From: Delphinapterus leucas
Lineage: Eukaryota > Chordata > Mammalia > Artiodactyla > Monodontidae
Assembly (NCBI RefSeq): GCF_002288925.2
Contig: NW_022098031.1
Coordinates: 12,986,484-13,050,483 of the forward strand
Direction of reading: 5' to 3'
Length of the DNA: 64,000 nucleotides
A program made the position numbers and the translations under genes. Position 1 is the first letter of the stretch. The number at the start of each line of letters is the position of its first letter. Shown piece by piece: positions 46,796 through 58,600 of this stretch. Under the pieces are notes generated by a model. It was not told where the DNA came from. It did no database searches and was given only the letters and a program-made list of their open reading frames with translations.

Positions 46796-47390
46796 TAAGA
46801 GTTCCAGTTAATCCACAACCTTTTCAACACTTGGTATTGTCAACCTCTTAACTTTAGTCATTTGGTGAATGTGTAGAGATATCTCACTGTGGCACTGATC
46901 TGCATTTCTTTGAACATTGAGGGTAAGCATCTTTTTATATGTTTATTAGTCATTTAGTGTGTGTGTGTGTGTGAGTGTGATGCCTGTTTGCCTTTTTTCT
47001 GTTGGCTGCCTGTCTCTCTTCTTTTCTTGATTTGTAACAATTGTTTTTATATTCTGGAAAGAAGCATTATGTACATTACATGGGTAGCAAATATCTTCCT
47101 CTGTTCTGTGACTTGCTTTTACTCTCTTATAGTGTATTTTGATTACTAGAAGTTCCTCATTTTAATATAGTTTAGTTTGTCAATCTTCTCCTTTGGGGTT
47201 AACTGCTAGTTTGTATCTGGTTTCAGAAATCTTTTCTTTCCTCCAAATCATATTTTCCTATATATCATCTTCTCAAAGTTTTACTGTTTTGTCTTTCACA
47301 TTTATATCCACAATCCATCTGAAATTTACTTTTTGTAAATGGTAGGAGGTAGGAGATCAAACTTTGCTGATGGTGCTTTTAGTCAATAAG
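46796..47390 (-). mobile_element. ancient L1, reverse (second segment)
   Basis: Continuation of the L1 at 44470-45384: ACAACCTTTTCAACACTTGG, TGGCACTGATCTGCATTTCT, TATTTTGATTACTAGAAGTT, CATTTATATCCACAATCCAT. Contains a small (GT)n run at about 46957-46975. Confidence 0.83.
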
Positions 47391-47401
47391 ACAATGGGTT
47401 T

Positions 47402-47800
47402 GGACTTTCCTGGTGGCACAGTGGTTAAGAATCCGCCTGCCAATTCAGGGGACACGGGTTTGAGCCCTGGTCCAGGAAGAACCCACATGCTGCAGAGCAG
47501 CTAAGCTCGTCTGCCACAACTACTGAGCCTGCGCTCTAGAGCCTGTGAGCCACAATTATGGAGCCCACAAGCTACAACTACTGAAGCCTGCGTGCCTAGA
47601 ACCCATGCTCCGCAACAGGAGAAGCCACCGCAATAAGCCTGTGCACTTTAACGAAAAGTAGCCCCCGCTCACCACAACTAGAGAAAAGCCGGAGCACAGC
47701 GACAAAGACCCAACACAGCCAAAAATAAAAATAAAATAAAATAAAATATATAAAATTTTAAAAAAAAGCAAAAGAGTATGACCTTAAAAAAAAAAAAAGA
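47402..47800 (+). mobile_element. CHR SINE, long type
   Basis: Head GGACTTTCCTGGTGGCACAG, a GGTTTGAGCCC B-box region, three CCACAACT-like modules and a long AATAAAATAAAA tail with a second A-run. Flanking duplication is unclear. Confidence 0.9.
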
Positions 47801-47952
47801 TGGTGGGTTCCCAGGACAACTCTGGTTAATTCTATATAATAAATCCTATTATGACTTTATATTAAAATGAGTAATGTGTTTTTGAAATGCCTGTAAAATC
47901 ATAAAAGGTAAGGTTTTTTTGCTTGTCTTTATGGAAATGAGGTTAGTTCTTT

Positions 47953-48265
47953 TTTTGTTGTTTTATTTATTTTATTTAATTAATTTATTTTTGGCTGCAT
48001 TGCTGTGCATGGGCTTTCTTCTAGTTGTGGTGAGTGGGGGCTACTCTTCTCTGAGGTGCGCAGGCTTCTCATTGCAGTGGCTTCTCTTGTGGAGCACGGG
48101 CTCTAGGCACGCGGGCTTCAGTAGTTGTGGCACGTGGGCTCAGTAGTTGTGGCGCATGGGCTTAGTTGCTCTGCGGCATGTGGGATCTTCCCAGAGCAGG
48201 GCTCGAACCTGTGTCCCCGGCATTGGCAGGCGGATTCTTAACCACTGCACCACCAGGGAAGCCCT
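47953..48265 (-). mobile_element. CHR SINE, long type
   Basis: TTTATTTAATTAATTTATTT tail, two internal modules, end CACCAGGGAAGCCC. Duplication of 14 bp with one mismatch, GAG(G/T)TTAGTTCTTT, at 47939-47952 and 48266-48279. The start lacks the usual GGGTCTT segment. Confidence 0.92.
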
Positions 48266-48539
48266 GAGTTTAGTTCTTTAGACAAAAGCTTCCAATAACA
48301 TCAAGTTTAAGGATTTGGTTTCAGAATAGACCATTCCACAGCTATTCCGAGTTCTACTTGCTAAGTCTTTTGAGTGCTTTGGTTTAAGTGAGGATGGCAA
48401 ATGTGGGTGTATCAAAGTAAATGCGTCATAAAAATTCCAAGGGATCCTGGGATGATATTACTCTGTGTATATCTACACCTCATCTCTGTACTGAAATGAC
48501 AGCAATACCATGAATATTCACTCTGATCCATCGTGTTTG

Positions 48540-48860
48540 CCACCATCATTTCTTTTATTAGTACAGCAACATCCCTTCTTCCCTGGCTGTGGTCATGACT
48601 CTACAATGTATTCTACATTTGGCAGACAGTGATCTGGCCTTTATTCAGCCTCATACTTTGCCATCTGTGCCCTACTCATACTGAGCTTTGCTCTCTGCTC
48701 CCCGCCGCTTTGCAGATGTTGGTCCCTTGAGAACCTACCTACATCACTCCACTCTTTCCTGGTTGGCTGCGACTTGTCTTCCAGGATTAAACATTATCTC
48801 ATTAAGAAAGCCTGGTTTATAGAAAGTGCTCAGTAATTTTAGGGATTGTTATTATTAAAA
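48540..48860 (+). mobile_element. L2 fragment
   Basis: CTGGCCTTTATTCAGCCTCA, TCCAGGATTAAACATTATCT and AGAAAGTGCTCAGTAATTTT resemble an L2 body and tail. Confidence 0.5.
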
Positions 48861-49149
48861 ATAGTGCAAATAAAATCAACTATACTTCAATAAAAATAAT
48901 GTAATTAAAAGTGTCTCCCTAATGTGATTATGGACAGAGTATATGAATGAGATGGGTATTTGTTGAAAGGAAGGATGAATGGAACTTCGCTTTTATCACT
49001 TTTAGCAACTCACCAGGTCAGAAGATTGAAGAAGCTTGTGGGGGAAAATCTGAGAAAACCTTCACTTCAGATGACGCCGAGAATGTAACTCGTTTTCTCT
49101 CCCACCTTCATCTGAAGCCATCTCCTTTTTCTCAGCCTAACTGAAGTTT

Positions 49150-49640
49150 TGAGGCGAGATCATCGATTAGTTGGGGCTTGGCTCGGCCGCAGCCGCTCGG
49201 CTAGTTGGGGCTGGACCGCTTCCTCCGGAAGTGGCTTGGAAGCCGTTGTGCTGCTGTTGTCTCTCCTCTGAAAGGTACTTGGGTGTGCCGTTCTGACATG
49301 GCGGACCGTGACCCCCGCTACCCCTGCTCCTCCATCGAGGACGACTTCAACTATGGCAGCTGCGTGGCCTCCGCCAGCGTGCACATCCGAATGGGTACGT
49401 CGCCGGGCCCGTCTCGGCCGCCCCTAGTCGGTCCCGCCGCGCCGCCGGCCTCTGAGGCGAGCATCCTCACCGGCTGGGCTCGGGGGAGAGCGCGGGTGTC
49501 CTGGGGTTCAGAGGGCAGCCTTCCCTTCTTCTGCCAGCCCCGCCGGCTCGGAGGAAGAGCGCTCTCCCTCCGCAGGGGCTCAGCGGGAGAGGAGGTGGTT
49601 CCCCAGCTGTGCGCTCAGAAACCTGAACCCATCGTGCCTT
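49150..49640. promoter_or_regulatory. CpG island at TMBIM4 5' end
   Basis: CpG-rich block starting about 150 bp before the TMBIM4 start codon and extending about 250 bp into intron 1, flanked by AT-rich DNA. No TATA box is visible close upstream. It is interpreted as the TMBIM4 promoter and 5' UTR. Confidence 0.85.
49298..49394 (+). CDS. TMBIM4: TMBIM4 exon 1: cytosolic N-terminus
   Basis: Encodes [20 protein letters not shown] and [12 protein letters not shown] (32 residues plus one base). The donor is GTACGT. This matches the known TMBIM4 start closely. The ATG sits in GACATGG, a fair initiation context, and the open frame upstream of it contains no earlier in-frame ATG. The exon lies in a CpG island. 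Confidence 0.97.
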
Positions 49641-52600
49641 AAACCCTGTCTTCGGTGGGGAAGGGGACAGTTGAAAACCTCAGTAGCCTGAATTTGGCAT
49701 CTTTCAGTTAAGAGAAACCTGGGGTTATTTTTTCGGTTAAAATAAGTTTATTATGTTATCATCGTGACATATACGTGAATGGAGTTATCTGCTTGGATGT
49801 TTTTGGTTTAGGGGGTGTGAACTTGTTTCCAGGTTCCAATGTTCTTGTCGTCTTTGCTGGATTGTAAGAACTGTGAGGGCAGGGACCGTATCTATCTCGT
49901 TTATTGTTTTCTCTCTGCAGGACCTAAAACTCAACATAGGTGTGAGGATTATTGAGGCATTTGCTGGAAATGGAAGTTTCCTAGGTCAATCAAAATGCTA
50001 TGCTAGTTATAAGTTATTATGCAATATCCCGCGGGTAGAAATTATTTTGAATTTAAAATGCTCAGCTTCATGTAAGTGGAATTCATTGTCCGCTCTAGTT
50101 CAGCCAATTGATCACAGAAACTGCAGCAGATTTTCATCCTATCCGGCAGCTGGAACTTGTTCTGGGAGAGGACTTATGAAGCGCTCATGCGCTAAGAATC
50201 TTGATCTGTATTTCTGGAAGTGAATTTTGGATCTATTTTGGCAATAGAACTCAGTTTTTTTAATAAAAATTTTTAAAAATTGTGATACATACTACATTAA
50301 AAATTTATCATCTTAACCATTTTTAAGTGTACAGTTCAGTGTGTAGTGTTAAATATATTCACATTGTTATGCAACAAATCACCAGAACTTTTTCATCTTG
50401 CAAAACTGAAACTCTGTACCCATCAAACAACTTGCCACTTTCCCCTCTCCCAAGCCCCACCACTCTACTTTTTTGTTTATGAATTTGACCACTCTAGATA
50501 ACTTCATATAAGTGGAATCATCAGTATTCGTCTTTTTGTGACTAGTGTATTTCAATTAGCATATTTTCAGGGTGTGTTCATTTTATAGCATGCGTCAGAG
50601 TTTCCTTTTTAAGGCTGAATAATTTTCCATTGTATTATTTGTATATCAGGAAAATACAATTTTCCATTGTATTACTTCTATTATGGCACCCTCACCAACA
50701 CTGAGATCATCAAACTTTTTAGTATCTGGCAATCTGGTAGATCAGGGGTTGGCAAACATTTTCTACAAAGGGCCAAATGGTAAATATTTTCAGATTTGTG
50801 GGTTCTGAGGACACTGTGTCACAGCTCTGCCATCGTGGTGCAAGAGCAGCCATAGAGGACACACACATGACAGTGTGACTGTGCCCAGTAACGCCTACAA
50901 GGTCAGGTGATGTGCTGGGTTTCGCCCTTAGCTGTAGTTTACTGACTCTTGTTGTGTTACTGACTCTGTAGTTTACTGACTCTTGTTATCTTGTTTTAAT
51001 CTACATTTCTTTAGCTAGGTGAGTGAAGGTGAGCGTTTTTCTTTGTTTATGCAACTTTATTGGGCTCCCTACCAATATTAGGGATATAGCAGTAACCAGA
51101 TAATATTTCAGTTCTCTAGAGCTGTTATTTGGGTGGAGGAGTAGGGGAGATAGACCCTAAAGAGTCAAGCAAACAAATAGACTACTAACAGTGATAAGTT
51201 CTCTGAAGAAAAGGAACAGTGATGGAGTAGACTCCAGGGTCTAGAATAGCAGCAATTTTAGTTCAGGAATGGCCAGGAAAAGAACTTGTAAAGGAGATGG
51301 CCGTTGTGTTGTACTGGAAGGAGCTAGCCAGGTGTATTCGTTGTCTATTGCTTTATTAAAAATTACCCCAAATTTTAGACGCTTAAAACAACACATAGTT
51401 ATTACCTCACACAGTTTCTGAGAGTCAGGAATCTGGGAGAGGTTTAGCTAGGTGGCTGTGGCGCAGGGTGTCTCATGAGAGTCCACTCAAGGTGTGGGCT
51501 GGGACTGCAATCAGCTAAGGCTTGACTAGTCTGGAGGGTCCGCTTCCTGGAAACCTCATTCATGCAGATGTTGACAGAGGCCTTAGTTCTTTGCCACATG
51601 ACATTTCCATAGGCTGCATGAGTGTCCTGGGCATGGTGGCTGGCTTCCTCGAGAGCAAGCAATCCGTGAGAGACCATCGAGGAAGCTACAGTGTCTTTTA
51701 TGACCTAGTCAGGGCAGTCCCACACACCATCACATCTTCCTTATTGTATTTATTAGAAGCAAGTTCCTAAGTCCAGTCCACATTCAAGGGGAGGGTATTT
51801 AGGCTCCACCTTTTGAAGATGTGTCAAAGAACTTACAGGCATATTTATTTCCCTCTGGCTACAAATTATTTTTCTTTCTTCCACATGCAAGCTAAGACCC
51901 TCTAAAAGTCTTATCCTATTATAACATCAGCTCAAAGTTCAGAATCTTGTTATCTAAAGGTATGGATGAGGCTCTTTGGCTATGGTTCCTTAAGTATAGC
52001 TCGTATGAGTACATTTCCTCTCAGACTCTGTGGAACTAAAGAATTTTTTAATTACCTGTATCCACACACCCAACATCCGAAGGTAAGACAAGCATAATTT
52101 GGTGGTATTTTTGCCAATAAAATTCTTCATAAAACTTTGTGGGTCTCCTGTGATTCTTGCTGAGGTTCACTCCATTAGATAAAAGCCACACCCAAATGTC
52201 TTAGAGTGAGTTTTGGCTGAGATGATGAATGACTTGTTTCCTCAAGCCTCTCAGAAGCCCTGTTGTTTGAATGATTTTTTCTGAGGTACAATGTTGGATA
52301 TTTGTGAGGTTCGTTTTGTTTTGTTTTCTTTTTGGCCGCACCACGTGGCGTGCGGGATCTTAGTTCCCTGACCAGGGCTGGAACTCATGCCCCCTGCAGT
52401 GGAAGCGCAGAGTCTTAACCACTGGACCTCCAGGTAAGTCCCTCTGTGAGGTTCTAACAAAGGATTTTATCATCACATGCTGTGTCATCTCTTGCATTTA
52501 GTATGAGCGGCAAGAAGGCAGCAAGTGCATGCTCTGTCTGGAAATCTCCTTACTTTGATCACCACTTCATTAGGCACATCTTCTACTTTCCATGTTCCCA

Positions 52601-55600
52601 CAGGTGCCAGTGTTGCTAAATTTTTTGCCAGTACGTAACAAGGATTCTGTTTCCTCCAGTTTCCATAAGATTTTCCTCTCTTTACGTCCTTACCCACAGC
52701 CTCTGTAAAGGCGTCATCCTTCTATAGTTTCTTCAAGGCTCTTTGAGCTTTTACCTCAAAGACCTACCCACTTCTACCCACTACCTGGTTCCAAAGCCTC
52801 TTCCATATTTTAGGTTTTTGGTACAGCAGCATTCCACTTCCAGGTACCAAAATCTGTATTAGTCTTTATTGCTGTGTAACAAATTACCACAAAATTTAGT
52901 GGCTTGAATAAATGTTTATTATCAGTTTCTAAGAGCCAGGTAGCTGAGAGATTCTAGCTCAGGATTTGTCATAGGTGTAGTCAGGATGCTGGCTGAGGCT
53001 GCAGTCATCTGAAGTCCTGACTGGTGGTGAAGGATACACTTGCAGGAAGGCACACTCACATCACTATTAGCAGAAGGCTTCAGTTTCTCACTTGCTGTTG
53101 GCAGGAGACCTCACTTTCTCATGGATCTTTCCAGAGGGCTGCTTGAGGTTTCTCACAGCATTGGCAGCTGGCTTCTCCTACAGTGTTCATTCTCAGTGGG
53201 GACAGCCTCCAGGAGGGTGAAAATTGGTTCCTGAGGTGGAGAGCAAAAAATCTCAGGTATTTCAATGGTTTGTAGCCTTCCAAAGAGTTGTGATACATAA
53301 ACATATGTACAGTATATTTGTGGCATTAAAATTTTTTTTTTAATTTGGCCATGCCACGTGGCTTTGGGGATCCTAGTTCCCTGACCAGGGATTGAACCTG
53401 GGCCCTCAGCAGTGAAAGTGTGGAGTCCTCACCACTGGACCACCAGGGAAGTCCCTGTGGCATTAAAATTTTATTGGAGGGCTATTAGGATAAAAACGTT
53501 CAGAAGGCTTCTTAGATAGGCAATTAAAAAAAAAGGTTGATAAACACTGCTCTAGAGCAAGTGATCTAAGAAAGAGCAAGTAGGTAGCCATATTGCCTTA
53601 AAAATTTTTTTGTTGAGGTATAGTTGACAGGTGTTGCCTTTTATGACTTAGAAATAATACACACTGCCACTTCTGCCTTATTCTTTTTGTTAGAAGTGAG
53701 TCACTTGAAGGGAGTGTCAAAAGTTAAACCATCATTTCATGTAAAGAATGATAAGGGCATTTCAGGCAGAGGAAACAGCAAGGGCAAAGGCCCAGAAACA
53801 GGAAGGATTTGGCATGTTTGGGGAGCAGAAAGGTGGCTAGTGAGGGTAATGCATGGTGAGGAAAAGGAAGAGTAGTATATGAGATGAGTTTAGAGAGGTT
53901 CCATATCATGTAGGGCCTGTAGGCCCCATAAAATCTTCAAAGTTTTATTCTAAGTTTAAGGGAAGCCATTAAAAGTAGTTAAGCAGGGAGTCACGTGATA
54001 TGGATTACTTTACAAAAAGATTGCTGACAGCTGTGGAGAATGGGTTGGGACTACAGGTGGGACCAGTGAAAGCACAGAGACCAATTAGAAGGCTGCTTTA
54101 ATAGTCCAGGACTGACTGGAGAGGCTGACTGGAGAGGCTGCAGGAGACCAGACGTGGTCAACTTTGCAGGTGGAAGCTATGGTAGTTGTTGATGGATTGG
54201 GAAAAGGGAGGGGAATGAGAGATGACTCCTACATTTTTGGCTTGGGGGATGTTGGTGCTGGTTACAGATTGGGTAGAAATGAAGAGTTCCTGGTTTAGCC
54301 TGTTAAGTTTGAGTAGAAAGGGGAGAAGTAGAAGGGGAGAAATTAGGACTCAAAAAAAAAAAAAAAAAAGAAATTGAAAGATTGTTGTTTGGCTTGTTTT
54401 CTTTTCATACCAGATCTTTTATTTTTCCCTGTGAGCTGCGTATGTATATCTTTTGCCACTTTTTATGTTAGTTATTCAAAATGGGTATCAGGTGTTACTT
54501 TTTGTGAGATTTAAGTTCTCATTTTTAAAGAGTATAGAAAAGCTGTGATTTAGAGTATCTGCATAAGGATTATTTTTATGATGAATTTATTGGCTTAGCA
54601 TAGGTTTCCTTTTTTTTTTTTGATTTATTTTTGGCTGCGTTGGGTCTTCGTTGCTGCGTGTGGGCTTTCTCTAGTTGCGGCGAGTGGGGGCTACTCTTCG
54701 TTGCGGCGCGCGGGCTTCTCGTTGCGGTGGCTTCTCTTGTTGCGGAGCACGGGCTCTAGGTGCACGGGATTCAGTAGTTGTGGCTCGCGGGCCCTAGAGC
54801 GCAGGCTCAGTAGTTGTGGCTCCCGGGCCCTAGAGCGTGAGCTCAGTAGTTGTGGCACACGGGCTTAGTTGCTCCGCGGCATGTGGGATCTTCCCGGACC
54901 AGGGCTTGAACCCGTGTCCCCTGCATTGGCAGGCGGATTCTTAACCACTGTGCCACCAGCGAAGCCCCCTGCATAGGTTTCTTTAAAATGTTTTTCTATT
55001 ACAAAAGTAATAAATATTTATTGGTGATATATTAAAAAAACACAGATTAGCAAAGAACTGAACATGGAAATCACCCTCAGTCATACTGCCCAGAGAAAAC
55101 CATTATTAACACCTTCACTTGTATTCTTCCAGTCTTTTATCACATATGCACTTGTGCACACGCACATATACAAATAAACATTAAACACACTGTTTTGACT
55201 GTAGAACAGGTCCATAAAATGTTAAGGATTAACATTGACTTTCACTGCTTAACTGAGAATATATATTATGTGCAATGGGTTTGAGTTACGTAAGGTACAT
55301 TGTAGGGTATCAGAAGTAAAGAATATGATCTTTTTACAGTCCAGAAAATCCCTTGGGGGAATAATGGTTTGACCTTTGGTTTAGAGTTAAATTTGCGGAA
55401 ACATAGCCCAAATAACATTGTCTATGGCAGATTCTTTGCTTTTGTGAAAAAGGCAGAAACGACTTCCCAAAGCTTGCAGACATCAGGGCCTTTTTAAGAA
55501 AGTAAGTTGTAGATCGGTTGTGGAGATGAACACTGTTTATCTCCTTATCTCCTTTTTGTTCAAGATTACCTCTGCCTAGGCCAAAGTAGGACTGATTCTC

Positions 55601-58600
55601 ACTGTGATTGTGAGCCACTGGTTACAATATACGTTCATTAAAACCTGTTTAAGACAGGAAAAACTCACTATGTTTTGGAAAGGGTGCCAGAAGGAAACAC
55701 TGATTAAGATTTAATTGCGGGGTCTTTAAGAATTAAATCTTTAGTATTTATGAAAATTCCCTTATTCTTATGAAATATTTATTTTATTATTCGATATTTG
55801 GCAGACATGCCGTCAAAGCACTTCATCATTCCTTGAGGAACCAGGTCTTTGGTAGGAATTTTTTTCAAAGAGAACATTTATCATATTTGCCTTGTCATGA
55901 GAGTCAAGAGACACTATCACATCTTTTGTTGGGTAAAAGTCATTCAATAGTGTTTTTCTTGCCTAAGAACAATGTTCTATAGAAGTTATGTGGCTCCATT
56001 ATTGTTTCGGAATAAGACCTTTTCCCTGACTGGCAAGATTCACTTTTCATTAATTCAATATAAGTTTATTTAAAAGCATATAAAATTTAATGAGTATTTA
56101 TTCTGTGCCAACTCCTTGGCTGGGTGCTAGGAGTATAAAAATTAATATTATTATCCTATTATTAGGGAGCTTTTTAGTCTTTACAGTCTAATAGTGAAAG
56201 ACAATTAGACTTTTCACTATAAAATAAAGTGACTAGAAGTATATTTAGGGTCCCTTGGGAACATGAGGAGGAACATTTAATTCAGACTGGGGAACTGAGA
56301 AAGGCTGAATTTTTTTTTTTTTAACATTTATTTATTTATTTGTTTGGCTGTATCGGGTCTTAGTTGCGGCCTGCGGGATCTTTTAGTTGCGGCATGCAGG
56401 CTCTTAAATGTGGCATGCCAGATCTAGTTCCCTGACCAGGGATCGAACACAGGCCCCCTGCAGTGGGAGTGCCGAGTCTTAACCAATGGACCACTAGGGA
56501 AGTCCCGAGAAAGGGTGAATCTTGAAAGATGATTAGCAGTTTGTTAAGGAGAGGTGAGAACTGTTGTTAATGTTTTATTTCTGAAGCTGGTGGTGAGTTG
56601 GATGTTCACTGTATCATTTATGTCATCTGTAGCTCAGAAGACGTTAATAAGTATTTTTAGATCATTAGGCCTTGGAGTTGATGTTTGGAGTTGATATATG
56701 GATGTCGGTAATATTTTGAAAGTAAGAATTTCTTATATAGAAACTAGAGGTAAAGGTACTAGAAGTGAGAAATAAAAATAGGTGAGTGAAAGTAAGTTTA
56801 AATATTGTTTGCCTTTTATGGAGAAATTCATTTTGGGGAAGCATTTGTATTGCTTGGAAAATAAGATTTCTTTTTTAATTTTATATCTAACCATATGCTT
56901 TCTATTCCTGCTTTTCAGTTTCAACATAGCTTTGTTCTTTAAAATGTTCTGTTTTTAATCTTTTGCTTTGTTGTATGTTTTACAAATATGCATTTAATGT
57001 TTTCTTTTTATTTTGATGAAAACATTTGTATTCTGGCCCATTAACTTAATTTTTTTTAAGCTCATGCTTCCTGGAGGATAGTTATCACTTAAAATTTTTG
57101 AATTTTTGGGGAGGCGGTTTTTTGTTTTTAGTTTTAGTTACAGATTGCATTATTTGGATTAAGATTTAAAAAAGAATTCATATAACAAGTTAATGTTTCT
57201 AAGAAGAAATTTGATCTTGCTGTTCTCTGATAAATGCTTAAGAAAATAGTCATGTGTAACTTTTTTCTCTTTCAGGCTTTCTAAGAAAAGTCTACAGCAT
57301 CCTTTCTCTGCAAGTTCTCTTAACTACAGTGACATCCACGTTTTTTTTATACTTTGATTCTATACGGACATTTGTTCATGAAAGGTAAGGTAATGACATG
57401 GTTCTGAATCATTTTCAGCCGTTGCATATCACTGAAAGGGCATAATATGAGCAAAGTTAGTTTTTTTTTTTCTATTAACTTTTAAGGTTAGAACGTAAAA
57501 AAGGTTCATTATTAGCTCTTGTAAATAAGTTTTGATAAGGAAAATGTTCTACAATATGGTATTTACCTGTAAACCTTTTAGCTTAATTTCATAGGGTTAA
57601 GTCCTCATTTCCTGGAATAGTGTTAAGAATTTTTAACTGTGTATACAGTTTTTCTAAGTCTTAGTTTTTTGTGTGTTTATTAGACTTATGCCCTGTCCCC
57701 AAAGCCCAAGACAGTGCTTGAAAAGTAAAGGTACTTAAAAAACGTTTAACTTACCTTAGTGTTGGTTCACAATTAGGAAAATTTCACTGAAAAGTTTTCA
57801 AAGGAGTTCCGTATGATTCATCCCTAATTTGTTTAAGATCTGACCTCCAAAATAATTATTTCCATGGCTAAAAGTAATATACGTTCTTTATATTAAAGGA
57901 AAGGAAAAGTAGAGAATGAATATTTTCTTAGAAGTAGATAATTTCTATTCTCCCTTTACGAAAGGGGAATCTTGAACTATTAGTTTGCTATTTGGAGTAA
58001 AGTTCTTTAATTTAAATTACAGCTATATAGTAAATACCCTAAAAAAAGTAGTTAGGTATAAAATTGGTTTATTATTTAATAGTTTTTATGTATTATATTT
58101 TAGTTTAAAAAAGCAGTATGCTAATTGCAAAAATTATTCAAGTATGTTAGAAGTTCATGAAGTAAAAAGGCTAAGTCTTCCCCATTCATTGTGGGGAAGA
58201 TTCTTCTTTTTTTTTAAATTAATTTATTTTTATTTATTTATTTTTGGCTGCATTGGGTCTTTGTCGCTGCTCACGGACTTTCTCTAGTTGCGACGCATGG
58301 GGGCTACTCTTTGTTGCAGTGTGTGGGCTTCTCATTGCAGTGGCTTCTCTTGCGGAGCATGCGGGATTCAGTAATTGTGGCACGTGGGCTCAGTAGTTGT
58401 GGCTCACAGGCTCTAGAGCGCAGGCTCAGTAGTTGTGGTACATGGGCTTATTGCTCTGAGGCATGTGGGATCTTTCCGGACCAGGGCTCAAACCTGTGTC
58501 CCCTGCATTGAAAGGCAGATTCTTAACCACTGTGCCACCAGGGAAGTCCCTGTGGGGAAGATTCTTTGTCTTCCTGCTCCTCCCCATCTCACAGTCCTCA

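Larger units (their letters stand above)
33681..49297. other. intergenic region between IRAK3 and TMBIM4
   Basis: From left: CpG island edge, non-repetitive sequence to about 35200, a long L2 (35210-37830) with a SINE, then 37830-39130 with nothing named, LTR-like blocks, an L1 end, a SINE, an MLT1 LTR, L2/MIR pieces, the nested L1/hAT/SINE cluster (44470-47390), two long SINEs, an L2 piece and the TMBIM4 CpG island. No additional gene is supported. Confidence 0.8.
49395..57275 (+). other. TMBIM4 intron 1, 7.9 kb
   Basis: Contains an old L1 3' end, a DNA-transposon-like piece, two copies of an unassigned repeat, four CHR SINEs (52313, 53336, 54609, 56311) and two L2 pieces. 49640-50230, 54990-56060 and 56525-57275 show nothing recognised. 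Confidence 0.8.

Noticed and set aside
49205..49297. Possible N-terminal extension of TMBIM4 upstream of 49298
   Set aside because: The frame stays open upstream, but it contains no earlier ATG, and the conserved protein starts at the ATG at 49298.
54620..54868. Open frame with [18 protein letters not shown] repeats
   Set aside because: Translation of the duplicated module in the SINE at 54609-54970, not a gene.
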